Assembly (NCBI GenBank): GCA_965603355.1
Contig: CBFDCQ010000093.1
Span: 1 to 12,038, forward strand
Source of the DNA: CBFDCQ01 sp965603355
Lineage (GTDB): Bacteria; Hydrogenedentota; CAZGCA01; CBFDCQ01
Reading direction: 5' to 3'
DNA: 12,038 nucleotides
Shown: positions 1-7,049 of the stretch, piece after piece
How the letters are laid out: every line of letters starts with the position of its first letter
Position numbering within the stretch: position 1 is the stretch's first letter
Notes under the pieces: model-generated
The model's input: only the letters and a program-made list of their open reading frames with translations
Database searches by the model: none
Told to the model about the DNA's origin: nothing
Made by a program: the position numbers and the translations under genes

Positions 1-156
1 TTCGGTTATAGAATACAGTAAGCTGTCTTCAAGAAGTGGGGCCGGATATATGTAAGAGATGTCACGATGCAACAGAATCCGTATGGGAATATTGGCTAGT
101 ACAGGGTTTTGCATATCAAACGATGTTTCAAAAACATCAAGTAAGGAGGAGAATTC

Positions 157-1839
157 ATGAAATCGGGAATCTTGTTTACGTCAGTGTTCGTATGTGCGCT
201 ACTCCTGACTGTCAGTTGTTCTGATGAATCTGAGCAGAAGGCAGAGGTTGACGTGGCTGAGCGGGAAATAGCGGTTGATACCAGCAAGTTCCCGAAGCAT
301 GTGGAGGTATTCGGCTTGGATGTTTACGGAACTGCTTCCGCACCTGATGACAAGGTGCTTCACGCCGCGAGTGTATTAGCCGAATATCTGGATAGTGATG
401 AAGATGGAATACCGGACAACCAGAAGATAGTCGATGCGATGGTGAGCAAGAATGCCACTTTGATTGCAGCAAAGAACATGGAAGAGTTGAGGGAACTAGG
501 TGGTGTTCCATTTCCCAATTGGCAGAACGTGTGGGTAGATAACATAGGGCCTCAGCGAAAAGAAGAAGACCTGTATGACCAGGCGCTCGAAGAGATCCTT
601 CATCTGATAACGGATCATGGATGGGAAGGTGCGTACCCTTCGGCATTTGGCAGATGGCGCGGGACCGAGATTGCCAAAGCATCAGAAGCTGCAAGAGGTG
701 GCTATTTTGAAGAAGTCCCGGAGAAATATCCTGAAGGTGCCTGGCACACGTATTACGCTGAATCGTGTGATTATGGTTGCCACATTGCTGAGTACATCCA
801 TTGGGGTATGACCTCCATACTCGGAGGACATGAGCGGTACTGGAAGAGGCTGGGAGGAAAAGACCAATGGGATTTGAGGAACAGAGAGAAAGTGAAATCC
901 GGTGACCCAACACTCTATGCGCTGCTCACCGACCCGCAGTACAAATTGCCGACCGTACTTCCGGACGGGAAATACCGTGGTAAAGAGCTGCAAATTCAGC
1001 ACGCCGATGACGAAGCCAGCGCGGCCAAGAATGCAGCATTGGAGACAAATCCCTTTACCAAACAGGTAGAGGTATTTGGGATCTACATTTATGCTACCGA
1101 TAAGGTGGCTGACGAGAAAATGCTGCATACCGCTGATGTCCTGGCACAGTATCTGGACAACGATGAAGATGGCACACCGGACAACCAGAAAGTCGTCGAT
1201 GAGATCGTGAAGCATGGCGGGGGTATATTTATGACCGAGTACGAAGGGAAATATGAGGGGAGCGAATTGGAGAGGATCTTCGATAAATATCTTCCGCCAG
1301 GACCCAAACAGAGTGTGTACGACAGCCAAACCTATCCGAATGCGCTTGTAGACGGCGTATTCAATATTCCGAGGGAAGAAGTCCTCAAAGGCGCACAGGA
1401 CGCCCCGTGGGAAGAAGTACTACACCTGGTAACCGGCCAGGGATATGCTCACGCGTATCCTTCAGTGTTCGGTTATACAGCTGGCTCTGAGTTAGCGGAT
1501 GCTATGGACTTAGCGAGGGGTGGGCATTTCCCAGATAGACGACCGGAGAAGTATCCCGACGGCGCCTGGTTCACGTATTATGATGACTACTCGTGTACCT
1601 ACGACTGCATGATGACCGAGTATATCTACTGGGCGTTAACATCGATACTCGGAGCACAGGAAGTCCCCGGGCGTTTAGAGGCAATACAAGAGGAATGGCG
1701 ACTGAATACAAAAGAAGAAGTGCAGGCAGGGGACCCCGCCGTTTACGCTTTGCTCACCGATCCACAGTATAAGTTCCCGACTGTTCTGCCGGATGCAGAA
1801 TACCGCGCCAAGAAGTTTGAGATTCAGAAGTATCCGTAA
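157..1839 (+). CDS. Putative lipoprotein with two tandem copies of a domain carrying DxDxDGxxD loops
   Basis: A 560-residue exported protein that I do not recognise as a named family. The start is ATG 157, preceded at six bases by AAGGAGGA (143-150). Residues 1-20 form a hydrophobic signal ending LTVSC, so Cys21 could be lipidated, although Thr at -3 is not the best lipobox. The rest is an internal duplication, about residues 45-281 and 300-557. Each copy has VEVFG(L/I), then a calcium-type loop DxDxDGxxD (79-87 and 334-342) followed by NQK, then EE(I/V)LHL(I/V)T (His149, His423), AYPS(A/V)FG, ARGG.F, EKYP.GAW.TYY, a Cys-x3-Cys pair (204/208 and 480/484), (A/T)EYI.W, and DP..YALLTDPQYK.PTVLPD. 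The conserved Glu-Glu-x-Leu-His plus a later Glu (212, 488) resembles a degenerate HExxH...E metal site; this is inference. The second copy has a different linker at 353-416. The gene looks richer in A+T than its neighbours. It is a surface or periplasmic protein of unknown function, possibly a calcium-dependent binding or peptidase-like protein. Confidence 0.85.
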   Translation: MKSGILFTSVFVCALLLTVSCSDESEQKAEVDVAEREIAVDTSKFPKHVEVFGLDVYGTASAPDDKVLHAASVLAEYLDSDEDGIPDNQKIVDAMVSKNATLIAAKNMEELRELGGVPFPNWQNVWVDNIGPQRKEEDLYDQALEEILHLITDHGWEGAYPSAFGRWRGTEIAKASEAARGGYFEEVPEKYPEGAWHTYYAESCDYGCHIAEYIHWGMTSILGGHERYWKRLGGKDQWDLRNREKVKSGDPTLYALLTDPQYKLPTVLPDGKYRGKELQIQHADDEASAAKNAALETNPFTKQVEVFGIYIYATDKVADEKMLHTADVLAQYLDNDEDGTPDNQKVVDEIVKHGGGIFMTEYEGKYEGSELERIFDKYLPPGPKQSVYDSQTYPNALVDGVFNIPREEVLKGAQDAPWEEVLHLVTGQGYAHAYPSVFGYTAGSELADAMDLARGGHFPDRRPEKYPDGAWFTYYDDYSCTYDCMMTEYIYWALTSILGAQEVPGRLEAIQEEWRLNTKEEVQAGDPAVYALLTDPQYKFPTVLPDAEYRAKKFEIQKYP

Positions 1840-1856
1840 TTGGCTGCTTCGGACAA

Positions 1857-1921
1857 AACTGGCTCCCCGTATTGCGGACTCAGCGAAACGCCGCCCGGGG
1901 ATGGCTCGTGGCGCCGCTCTA
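1857..1921 (-). pseudogene. Decayed tRNA-Asn-like fragment
   Basis: This stretch matches the intact tRNA-Asn at 5989-6064 in ordered, same-orientation blocks. AACTGGCTCCCCG is identical at 1857-1869 and 5986-5998, covering CCA, the discriminator, most of the 3' acceptor strand and three flanking bases. CGGACTC is at 1875-1881 and 6002-6008, AGCGA at 1882-1886 and 6014-6018, and CCGCTCTA at 1914-1921 and 6038-6045. The D-arm block lies 54 bases from the 3' end here and 49 in the tRNA, so the blocks are nearly collinear. The T-loop is deleted and the anticodon arm is unrecognisable, so this is not a functional tRNA. A TTCGG block just outside the 3' end is also shared (1848-1852 and 5980-5984). 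It may be an attachment-site remnant or a pseudo-tRNA. The identities are seen directly; the origin is inferred. Confidence 0.5.
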
Positions 1922-2029
1922 TCGTAACTTCTGTGACCGCAACGTAATATACACGGTTGCACCCCCGGATGTCCAGGGCAAACCGTAGACGGTCGACACT
2001 TCGGACAGGCCATCGTGGCAGAATAGCTC

Positions 2030-2058
2030 TTGACCTCATCAGAAAGGTGTTCTACAAT
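2030..2058 (+). promoter_or_regulatory. Sigma70-type promoter of the sulfatase/GH127 unit
   Basis: TTGACC (2030-2035) and TACAAT (2053-2058) are separated by 17 bases, each box matching five of six consensus bases. Transcription would start near 2065, leaving a leader of about 65 bases before the sulfatase ATG at 2130. I see no clear operator around it. Confidence 0.6.
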
Positions 2059-2129
2059 CGCTACGAATCGGTTCGTGGGGTGCGCGGGCAAGTCTATATG
2101 GGAAATGTTGGGATGCAGGAGTCGGCGAG

Positions 2130-3710
2130 ATGAATCGGCTCGAATTCTTGAAATCAGTGGCCTTGGTAACTCTGGCAATGGCCCTGCCAGCCGCCGCGGA
2201 GGAAAGGGTCAAGTCGCCACCGAATGTCGTCTTCTTCCTTGTTGATGATTTGGGCTGGAGCGACGTCGGTTGTTATGGCAGCCGCTTTTACGACACCCCG
2301 AACATAGATGCCTTGGCGCGAGAAGGCGTTCGTTTTACCGACGCCTATGCCGCGTGCCATGTGTGCTCGCCCACGCGTGCGAGCATTCTCACGGGCAAGT
2401 ATCCTGCCCGGCTCCATCTGACGGATTGGCTCCCGGGCCGTCGGGAGTTCCCGTTTCAGAAACTAAAGAACGCGGAGATTCATCAATACTTGCCGCGTGA
2501 CGAAGTCACATTGGCCGAGGCGCTCAAGACGCACGGGTACCGCACGGCAATCTTTGGGAAATGGCATTTGGGCGAAGAACCTAACGGCCCGCATGCGCAG
2601 GGCTTCGACGTGCAGATCCCGAGATGGAACAAGGGCTGGCCAAGAGCGGGTTACCATGCCCCCTTCCAGCTGGACGGGCTGGAAGACGCGGAAGGCGATT
2701 ATCTCACAGACCGGCTAACCGACGAAGCGCTTGCGTACATTGAGTCGAACAGAGACCGGCCGTTCTTTCTTTATTTCTCGCATTTCGCTGTGCATGACCC
2801 GATACAAGGTCGTGGCGATCTTGTCGATGATTACGAAGAGAAGTTGAGCAAGATGGCTCCCCGGCAAGGGGCGTCGTTTATTCTGGAAGGGAATCCGGAT
2901 GCGGAGGACCCGTTGTCGAGGGAAGAACTCGACGCCCTAAGCCGTGAAGAGCCTTACGAGGGATACAAGGTGCTGCCCAACCAGGTGGTCAAGATCAAGC
3001 AGCACCAGGACAATGCCCAGTTTGCAGCCATGGTCGAGAGTATGGACCAGAGTCTGGGCCGTGTACGCGCAAAATTGGAGGAGTTGGACATAGCCGATAA
3101 CACGATCGTTGTCTTCTTCTCAGACAATGGCGGCATGTCGGCAGCGAACTTTGGCAATCCCCGAACAGTCATCCCGGAAGACAAACTCGACACGGCCTAT
3201 TCGACGTCGAATCTACCGCTGCGAGGCGCCAAGGGGTGGTTGTACGAAGGCGGCATTCGCGTGCCGATGATCGTCAAGTGGCCTCAACAAGGCGGCCGTG
3301 GAACGGTCTGCAATGTGCCGGTCATCAGCACCGATTTCTTCCCTTCCATATTGGATATGGCCGGATTGCCCCTTCAGCCGGAACATCACCCCGACGGGAT
3401 GAGTCTGGTGCCGTTGTTGAAAGGTGAGAAGACGCTGGAAAGGGATGCGATCTACTGGCACTTCCCGCACTACAGCAATCACGGCATGCAGAGCCCGGGC
3501 GGCGCGATACGTTCCGGAGACTACAAGCTGCTCGAATACTACGAGAACGGCACGGTGCAGTTGTTTAATCTGCGAGAGGATCTAGGTGAGCAGCACGATC
3601 TTTCAGAATCGCAGCCGGAGCGTGCCGCAGCATTGCGCGCGAAGCTTCATGCCTGGAGAAGCGACGTGTCAGCGAACATGATGCCGCCCAATCCCGACTA
3701 TGCGCCGTAG
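2130..3710 (+). CDS. Secreted arylsulfatase-type sulfatase (formylglycine, S1 family)
   Basis: Hydrolyses sulfate esters, probably on a polysaccharide, outside the cytoplasm. ATG 2130 follows AGGAG (2117-2121) at eight bases. Residues 1-23 are a signal peptide. Its MNRLEFLK start resembles the Tat motif RRxFLK found on many sulfatases, but the second Arg is Leu, so Sec export is more likely. Family marks in order: metal ligands Asp39-Asp40 in FFLVDDLGWSD; the Cys-type signature CSPTR at 79-83, with Cys79 the residue converted to formylglycine by a maturase; GYRTAIFGKWHLG (136-148) with Lys144 and His146; a His in AVHDP (222); FFSDNGG with Asp332-Asn333; and Lys368 in RGAKGW. All expected catalytic residues are present. 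Residues about 228-290 form a charged insertion between the VHDP and QHQDN segments. At 526 residues it is a usual length for the family. Its stop is 55 bases before the GH127 gene and the two are probably co-transcribed. The exact sulfated substrate cannot be read from sequence. Confidence 0.93.
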   Translation: MNRLEFLKSVALVTLAMALPAAAEERVKSPPNVVFFLVDDLGWSDVGCYGSRFYDTPNIDALAREGVRFTDAYAACHVCSPTRASILTGKYPARLHLTDWLPGRREFPFQKLKNAEIHQYLPRDEVTLAEALKTHGYRTAIFGKWHLGEEPNGPHAQGFDVQIPRWNKGWPRAGYHAPFQLDGLEDAEGDYLTDRLTDEALAYIESNRDRPFFLYFSHFAVHDPIQGRGDLVDDYEEKLSKMAPRQGASFILEGNPDAEDPLSREELDALSREEPYEGYKVLPNQVVKIKQHQDNAQFAAMVESMDQSLGRVRAKLEELDIADNTIVVFFSDNGGMSAANFGNPRTVIPEDKLDTAYSTSNLPLRGAKGWLYEGGIRVPMIVKWPQQGGRGTVCNVPVISTDFFPSILDMAGLPLQPEHHPDGMSLVPLLKGEKTLERDAIYWHFPHYSNHGMQSPGGAIRSGDYKLLEYYENGTVQLFNLREDLGEQHDLSESQPERAAALRAKLHAWRSDVSANMMPPNPDYAP

Positions 3711-3765
3711 GCCTGAATAGCGGTCAGACTTCACGGATGACGACACATTTCGAAGGGAGAGCGCA

Positions 3766-5631
3766 ATGAAAGCAACAGTGCGACTATTGAGCGCCCTCAT
3801 CTTTTTCGGGGTTGCAACCCAGGTTTGGGCGCAGCAGGATGACCGGCGCATTCCCGCTGAGGATTATGGCGACAAGAGGGCCACGGGCGCGGTATCGACC
3901 GAGAATACTTGGCGGCCATTTAGCTACACGGAAGTGGGCGGACTCCTTGGGGAACGGCTCGCGCTTTGGCGCAACGAACGTCTCTGGCATGTGGCGGACG
4001 ATGGATATCTCCTTTCTGGGTTCGAATCACGGCCTGGAACGCATTCATGGCAGGGTGAACATGTTGGCAAATGGCTCCATGCGGCAACGCTGGCCCACCA
4101 GGAAACCGGCGACAAGAAGCTCGCCAAGAAGCTGCAGGAGACTGTCGAGCGTCTATTGGCGACGCAGGAGACCAACGGGTACCTCGGCACCTATGCTGAA
4201 AGGAAACGCTTCTACACGGTGCCGGAGAATAAGGGCGGCTGGGATATCTGGTCACACCGCTACAACCTCTATGGCCTGCTGACCTATGAACGATTCCACC
4301 CCGACACCCGCATTGTTGAAGCCTGTGAACGGATGGCAGACTTGCTGATTGAGACCTATGGGAAGGGGCGGAACGACCTGACGCATTACGGAACAAGACA
4401 GGGAATCTCGTCCACCACGCTCCTCGAATCCATCATGATGCTCTACGACAGAACGCGCGAGGACCGCTTCCTCAGGTTCGCGGAGCACATCGTGGCCTGT
4501 TCGGAGGCCAAGGACGGCCTGCGCCTCATGGGGGCCATGCTCAACGAGGAGGACGTCTCGGACCCGGGGGACGGCAAGGCCTACCAACTCATGGCTAACC
4601 TGATGGGCTACCTCCGGCTCTACAAAGCCACGGGAAACGAGAAGTATCTGACGACGGTGATGAACGGTTGGAGGAATATCAAGGAGCGCCACGTGATGAC
4701 GACCGGGGGCCCCTGGAGCAGAAAAATGCCGTATAACGCTAACAAGGAATGCTTTGCTCGGCCCGAGGATTTCGACCCCGGAGAAGTCTGCGTCGAAACC
4801 TGCAGCACGACCACGTGGGTCCAGCTCTGCCTGCATCTGTTCGAGTTCACAGGCCAGGCCGTCTACGCCGAGGAAGCGGAGAAAGCCGTCTTCAACCATA
4901 TTCTCGCAGCCCAGTACGGAGAGGGCATCGATTGGTGCTACTATACAAAGGCCAATCAACCGTCCCGACCGTATGAATCCGAGATTACCTGTTGCGCGTC
5001 GAGCGGGCCAAGAGCGCTGGAGATGTTCTCGCATTACCTGATAGGCGAGATGGATGGCGGCGTTGCCTTGGGCAGTCTTGTCCCCGGTAGCGTGTCATTG
5101 CCGTCGAAAGCTGGGAACGCGCATATCACCATTGCCGGCGACTTTCCATTCAAACCGGAAATAGAAATCCGCTTCGACGCCTCCGATGGCAAGACATTTC
5201 CCCTTTCTTTCAGAACGCCCGTGGGCGCGCGTCTGGAATCAGTACATGTGAATGGAAAGAGCGTTGTCCCGAGCTTCACAGATCGGGGATTTCATCAAAT
5301 AACCCGCCAATGGGAAAAGGGGGACGCTCTGGCCATTGAATTTGAGTACCTGCTCAACAGTCATATTCAATCCGGGCAGGGTAAAAAGAAATGGATTGCG
5401 TTCACCTATGGTCCCTGGGCATTTGCGCAAGAGATACGAGAAGGGTTGACCCTGGACGAACCATTTAGGGGCCTCGACGCCGAATCAGACGAGCCGCTGA
5501 CGCTGCTCTTGCCCTTAAGAGAACCGGGCGCCTTACCACGCGTTCAAATAAAGGGCACGAACATCACTCTTATTCCATACTACTTGGCGGGAAGCAAGAC
5601 AACGGGCTCCCGTACCTATTTCGAGCTCTGA
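3766..5631 (+). CDS. Secreted GH127/DUF1680 beta-L-arabinofuranosidase-like glycoside hydrolase
   Basis: Expected to remove terminal beta-L-arabinofuranose or a related sugar from glycans. The start is ATG 3766 after AAGGGAGA (3753-3760). Residues 1-22 form a Sec signal ending VWA before QQDD. The body, about 45-430, fits the (alpha/alpha)6 barrel of DUF1680, with NGYLGTY and YNLYGLL typical of the family; beta-sandwich modules follow to 621. The family's zinc-thiolate centre is fully recognisable by comparison with HypBA1 (Glu322, Glu338, Cys340, Cys417, Cys418). ETC gives Glu344 and Cys346, TCC gives Cys409 (nucleophile) and Cys410, and Glu328 in KECF lies 16 residues before Glu344, as the acid/base Glu does in HypBA1. 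The gene lies 55 bases downstream of the sulfatase with no terminator between, so a joint role on a sulfated substrate is likely. The substrate could differ from arabinofuranose, because DUF1680 proteins fall into several specificities (for example GH146). Confidence 0.9.
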   Translation: MKATVRLLSALIFFGVATQVWAQQDDRRIPAEDYGDKRATGAVSTENTWRPFSYTEVGGLLGERLALWRNERLWHVADDGYLLSGFESRPGTHSWQGEHVGKWLHAATLAHQETGDKKLAKKLQETVERLLATQETNGYLGTYAERKRFYTVPENKGGWDIWSHRYNLYGLLTYERFHPDTRIVEACERMADLLIETYGKGRNDLTHYGTRQGISSTTLLESIMMLYDRTREDRFLRFAEHIVACSEAKDGLRLMGAMLNEEDVSDPGDGKAYQLMANLMGYLRLYKATGNEKYLTTVMNGWRNIKERHVMTTGGPWSRKMPYNANKECFARPEDFDPGEVCVETCSTTTWVQLCLHLFEFTGQAVYAEEAEKAVFNHILAAQYGEGIDWCYYTKANQPSRPYESEITCCASSGPRALEMFSHYLIGEMDGGVALGSLVPGSVSLPSKAGNAHITIAGDFPFKPEIEIRFDASDGKTFPLSFRTPVGARLESVHVNGKSVVPSFTDRGFHQITRQWEKGDALAIEFEYLLNSHIQSGQGKKKWIAFTYGPWAFAQEIREGLTLDEPFRGLDAESDEPLTLLLPLREPGALPRVQIKGTNITLIPYYLAGSKTTGSRTYFEL

Positions 5632-5988
5632 TTCAAGGTGCATGGTAATGCCCGAGGGGTGCGAAAACGTTTTTGCGGGCATCCAAATATGGTATTGATG
5701 GTGATTCTGCCTGAGTTAATCAGAGGCAGCTTGCCAATTCAGGGAGAATACGCAGGAGCTCACGAGTCGGTCTCGAGATAGCAGATTGCCACCTCAAGAC
5801 TCGGGGGCTTGTTGGTCATTTCCAGCACGCCACGACTGGACCAAGTAACTCGACTTCCCCGCCGAACGACGAGGAAACGCAAAGTAGCCACCGTGTTCTT
5901 AGCAGAAAGACGTGTTCCATCAGCTGGGCCCTTATCTAAGGCTCCAGATGCTAACCAGAACAGCGATATTTCGCTGGAGTTCGGTAAC
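5632..5988. other. Non-coding gap after GH127, with three weak hairpins
   Basis: I see no credible gene here. Three short inverted repeats are visible. ATGCCC (5648-5653) pairs with GGGCAT (5677-5682), enclosing GCGAAAAC/GTTTTTGC (5661-5676); it begins 17 bases after the GH127 stop and could end its transcript, though no T-run follows. CTGCCT (5707-5712) pairs with AGGCAG (5724-5729). CAGCGA (5961-5966) pairs with TCGCTG (5971-5976) and begins about 12 bases beyond the tRNA-Asn 3' end, so it could act in tRNA termination on the minus strand. None is a textbook intrinsic terminator. Confidence 0.35.
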
Positions 5989-6064
5989 TGGCTCCCCGGG
6001 CCGGACTCGAACCAGCGACAAGGTGGTTAACAGCCACCCGCTCTACCAACTGAGCTACCGGGGA
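5989..6064 (-). tRNA. tRNA-Asn (anticodon GTT)
   Basis: A complete 76-base cloverleaf on the minus strand. The acceptor stem is TCCCCGG/CCGGGGA, with discriminator G and an encoded CCA (5989-5991). The D arm is GCTCAGTTGGTAGAGC, the anticodon loop CTGTTAA is closed by a GGTGG/CCACC stem, and the T loop is TTCGAGT with stem GCTGG/CCGGC. The anticodon GTT reads AAC/AAT. The gene is 49 bases beyond the porB stop on the same strand. Its 3' end faces the sulfatase/GH127 side, and a decayed copy of that 3' end lies at 1857-1921. Confidence 0.97.
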
Positions 6065-6101
6065 GTATGGTAGTCATAGGGGAAAAACCTATCCGTGAGG
6101 A

Positions 6102-6130
6102 ATTATACCCGTATTACTCTGCTAGCGCAA
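6102..6130 (-). promoter_or_regulatory. Probable tRNA-Asn promoter at the porB 3' end
   Basis: On the minus strand a perfect TATAAT (6107-6102) lies 17 bases after TTGCGC (6130-6125). The -10 is consensus; the -35 matches only at TTG. The -35 falls inside the last codons of porB and the -10 just beyond its stop. Initiation near 6095 would give a leader of about 30 bases to the tRNA. Confidence 0.45.
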
Positions 6131-7037
6131 GCAGGTCCTCCCATTTCCGGTCCACTTCACGCTGAAGCTCGTCGATAATGGGGTTGTTCTCTTCCCTGAA
6201 CAGATGGGCGAACCTGCCTTGAGGTTTGATCCAGTCGGTAATCGGCAGCTTCTCCTTGGGTTTGTAGTTGATCTTGTACTTGCCGTCCTCGACCTCGTAA
6301 AGCGGCCAGAAGCATGTATCGACGGCGACCTTGAGGTTCGAGATGGACTCTTCCTGCTTGATCCGCCAGCCGCGGTGGCATGACGCGAGGACGCAGATAA
6401 ACGCCGGCCCTTCGACATCGAGCGCTTTCTTCACCTTCATTGTGAGGTCGCGGTAGTTGTGCGGCGACGCCTGTGCGATGTATGGCACACCGTGCGCTAC
6501 CATTATCTGTGTCAGGTCCTTCCTGTGGACCTTTTTGCCGGGCACAACCTTGCCGGCGGGGCTCGTTGAGGTGTGAGCACCGAGAGGTGTCGCGCTGGAA
6601 CGCTGTATGCCGGTGTTCATGTAGGCCTCGTTGTCGTAACAGATGTAGACCATATCGTGGCCGCGTTCCATGACGCCCGATAGCGCCTGCAATCCGATAT
6701 CGTACGAGCCGCCGTCGCCGCCCATCGCGATAAACTTATACTCATCTTTGAGCTTGCCGCTGTCCTTGAGCGCGCGATACGCGGTCTCAACTCCGGCTAT
6801 GGTTACGGCGACGTTCTCGAACGCGCTGTGGATGTACGAACATTTCCAGGCGGTGTACGGGTAGATGGTGGTGACAACCTCCATACATCCCGTTGACAGC
6901 CCGCACACGAGGTTCGTCTCCGACGCAGCCAGCAACACCTGACGCAAGGTTGTGGCGCATGCGCACCCGGCGCACGCCCTGTGACCACCGGAGAGTAGAT
7001 CCTCCCGTTTTGCTAGTTCCTTTAGGCTTACAGCCAT
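6114..7037 (-). CDS. porB: Pyruvate (2-oxoacid):ferredoxin oxidoreductase, beta subunit
   Basis: Thiamine-diphosphate-binding subunit of the cytoplasmic four-subunit enzyme that oxidises pyruvate with CoA to acetyl-CoA and CO2, passing electrons to ferredoxin. I chose ATG 7037, because AGGAGG (7044-7049) lies six bases before it; the in-frame ATG at 7043 directly abuts that AGGAGG and is a poor start. Numbered from 7043, HRACAGCA has Cys24 and Cys27, with candidate partners Cys53 and Cys222 (CHRGW) completing the proximal [4Fe-4S] site expected for PorB. GGDGGSYDIG (108-117) and YDNEAYMNTG (136-145) form the diphosphate/magnesium-binding motif. The length of about 307 residues is usual for PorB. 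It is the last gene of the operon, four bases after the alpha stop codon. Pyruvate is the likeliest substrate; another 2-oxoacid cannot be excluded from the sequence alone. Confidence 0.93.
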   Translation of the reverse strand: MAVSLKELAKREDLLSGGHRACAGCACATTLRQVLLAASETNLVCGLSTGCMEVVTTIYPYTAWKCSYIHSAFENVAVTIAGVETAYRALKDSGKLKDEYKFIAMGGDGGSYDIGLQALSGVMERGHDMVYICYDNEAYMNTGIQRSSATPLGAHTSTSPAGKVVPGKKVHRKDLTQIMVAHGVPYIAQASPHNYRDLTMKVKKALDVEGPAFICVLASCHRGWRIKQEESISNLKVAVDTCFWPLYEVEDGKYKINYKPKEKLPITDWIKPQGRFAHLFREENNPIIDELQREVDRKWEDLLALAE

Positions 7038-7043
7038 TTTCAT

Positions 7044-7049
7044 CCTCCT
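7044..7049 (-). promoter_or_regulatory. porB Shine-Dalgarno overlapping the porA stop
   Basis: The minus strand reads TAGGAGG: the alpha-subunit stop TAG (7050-7048) shares its last bases with a perfect AGGAGG. The arrangement suits translational coupling, with ribosomes ending porA reinitiating at ATG 7037, and it decides the porB start. Confidence 0.7.

Noticed and set aside
92..119. Possible promoter TTGGCT-16-TATCAA before the lipoprotein gene
   Set aside because: Both boxes match consensus at only about four positions; too weak to call.
212..1329. Minus-strand frames of 233 and 215 codons opposite the duplicated lipoprotein gene
   Set aside because: They lie antisense to a gene with a strong ribosome site and protein-level repeats, and show no domain of their own.
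4252..5034. 260-codon minus-strand frame inside GH127
   Set aside because: It is antisense to a clearly recognised enzyme; such long frames arise from codon bias in GC-rich genes.
5809..6030. 73-codon plus-strand reading frame ending NWLPGPDSNQRQGG
   Set aside because: Its end is the antisense of tRNA-Asn, a known source of spurious frames; it has no ribosome site or recognisable domain.
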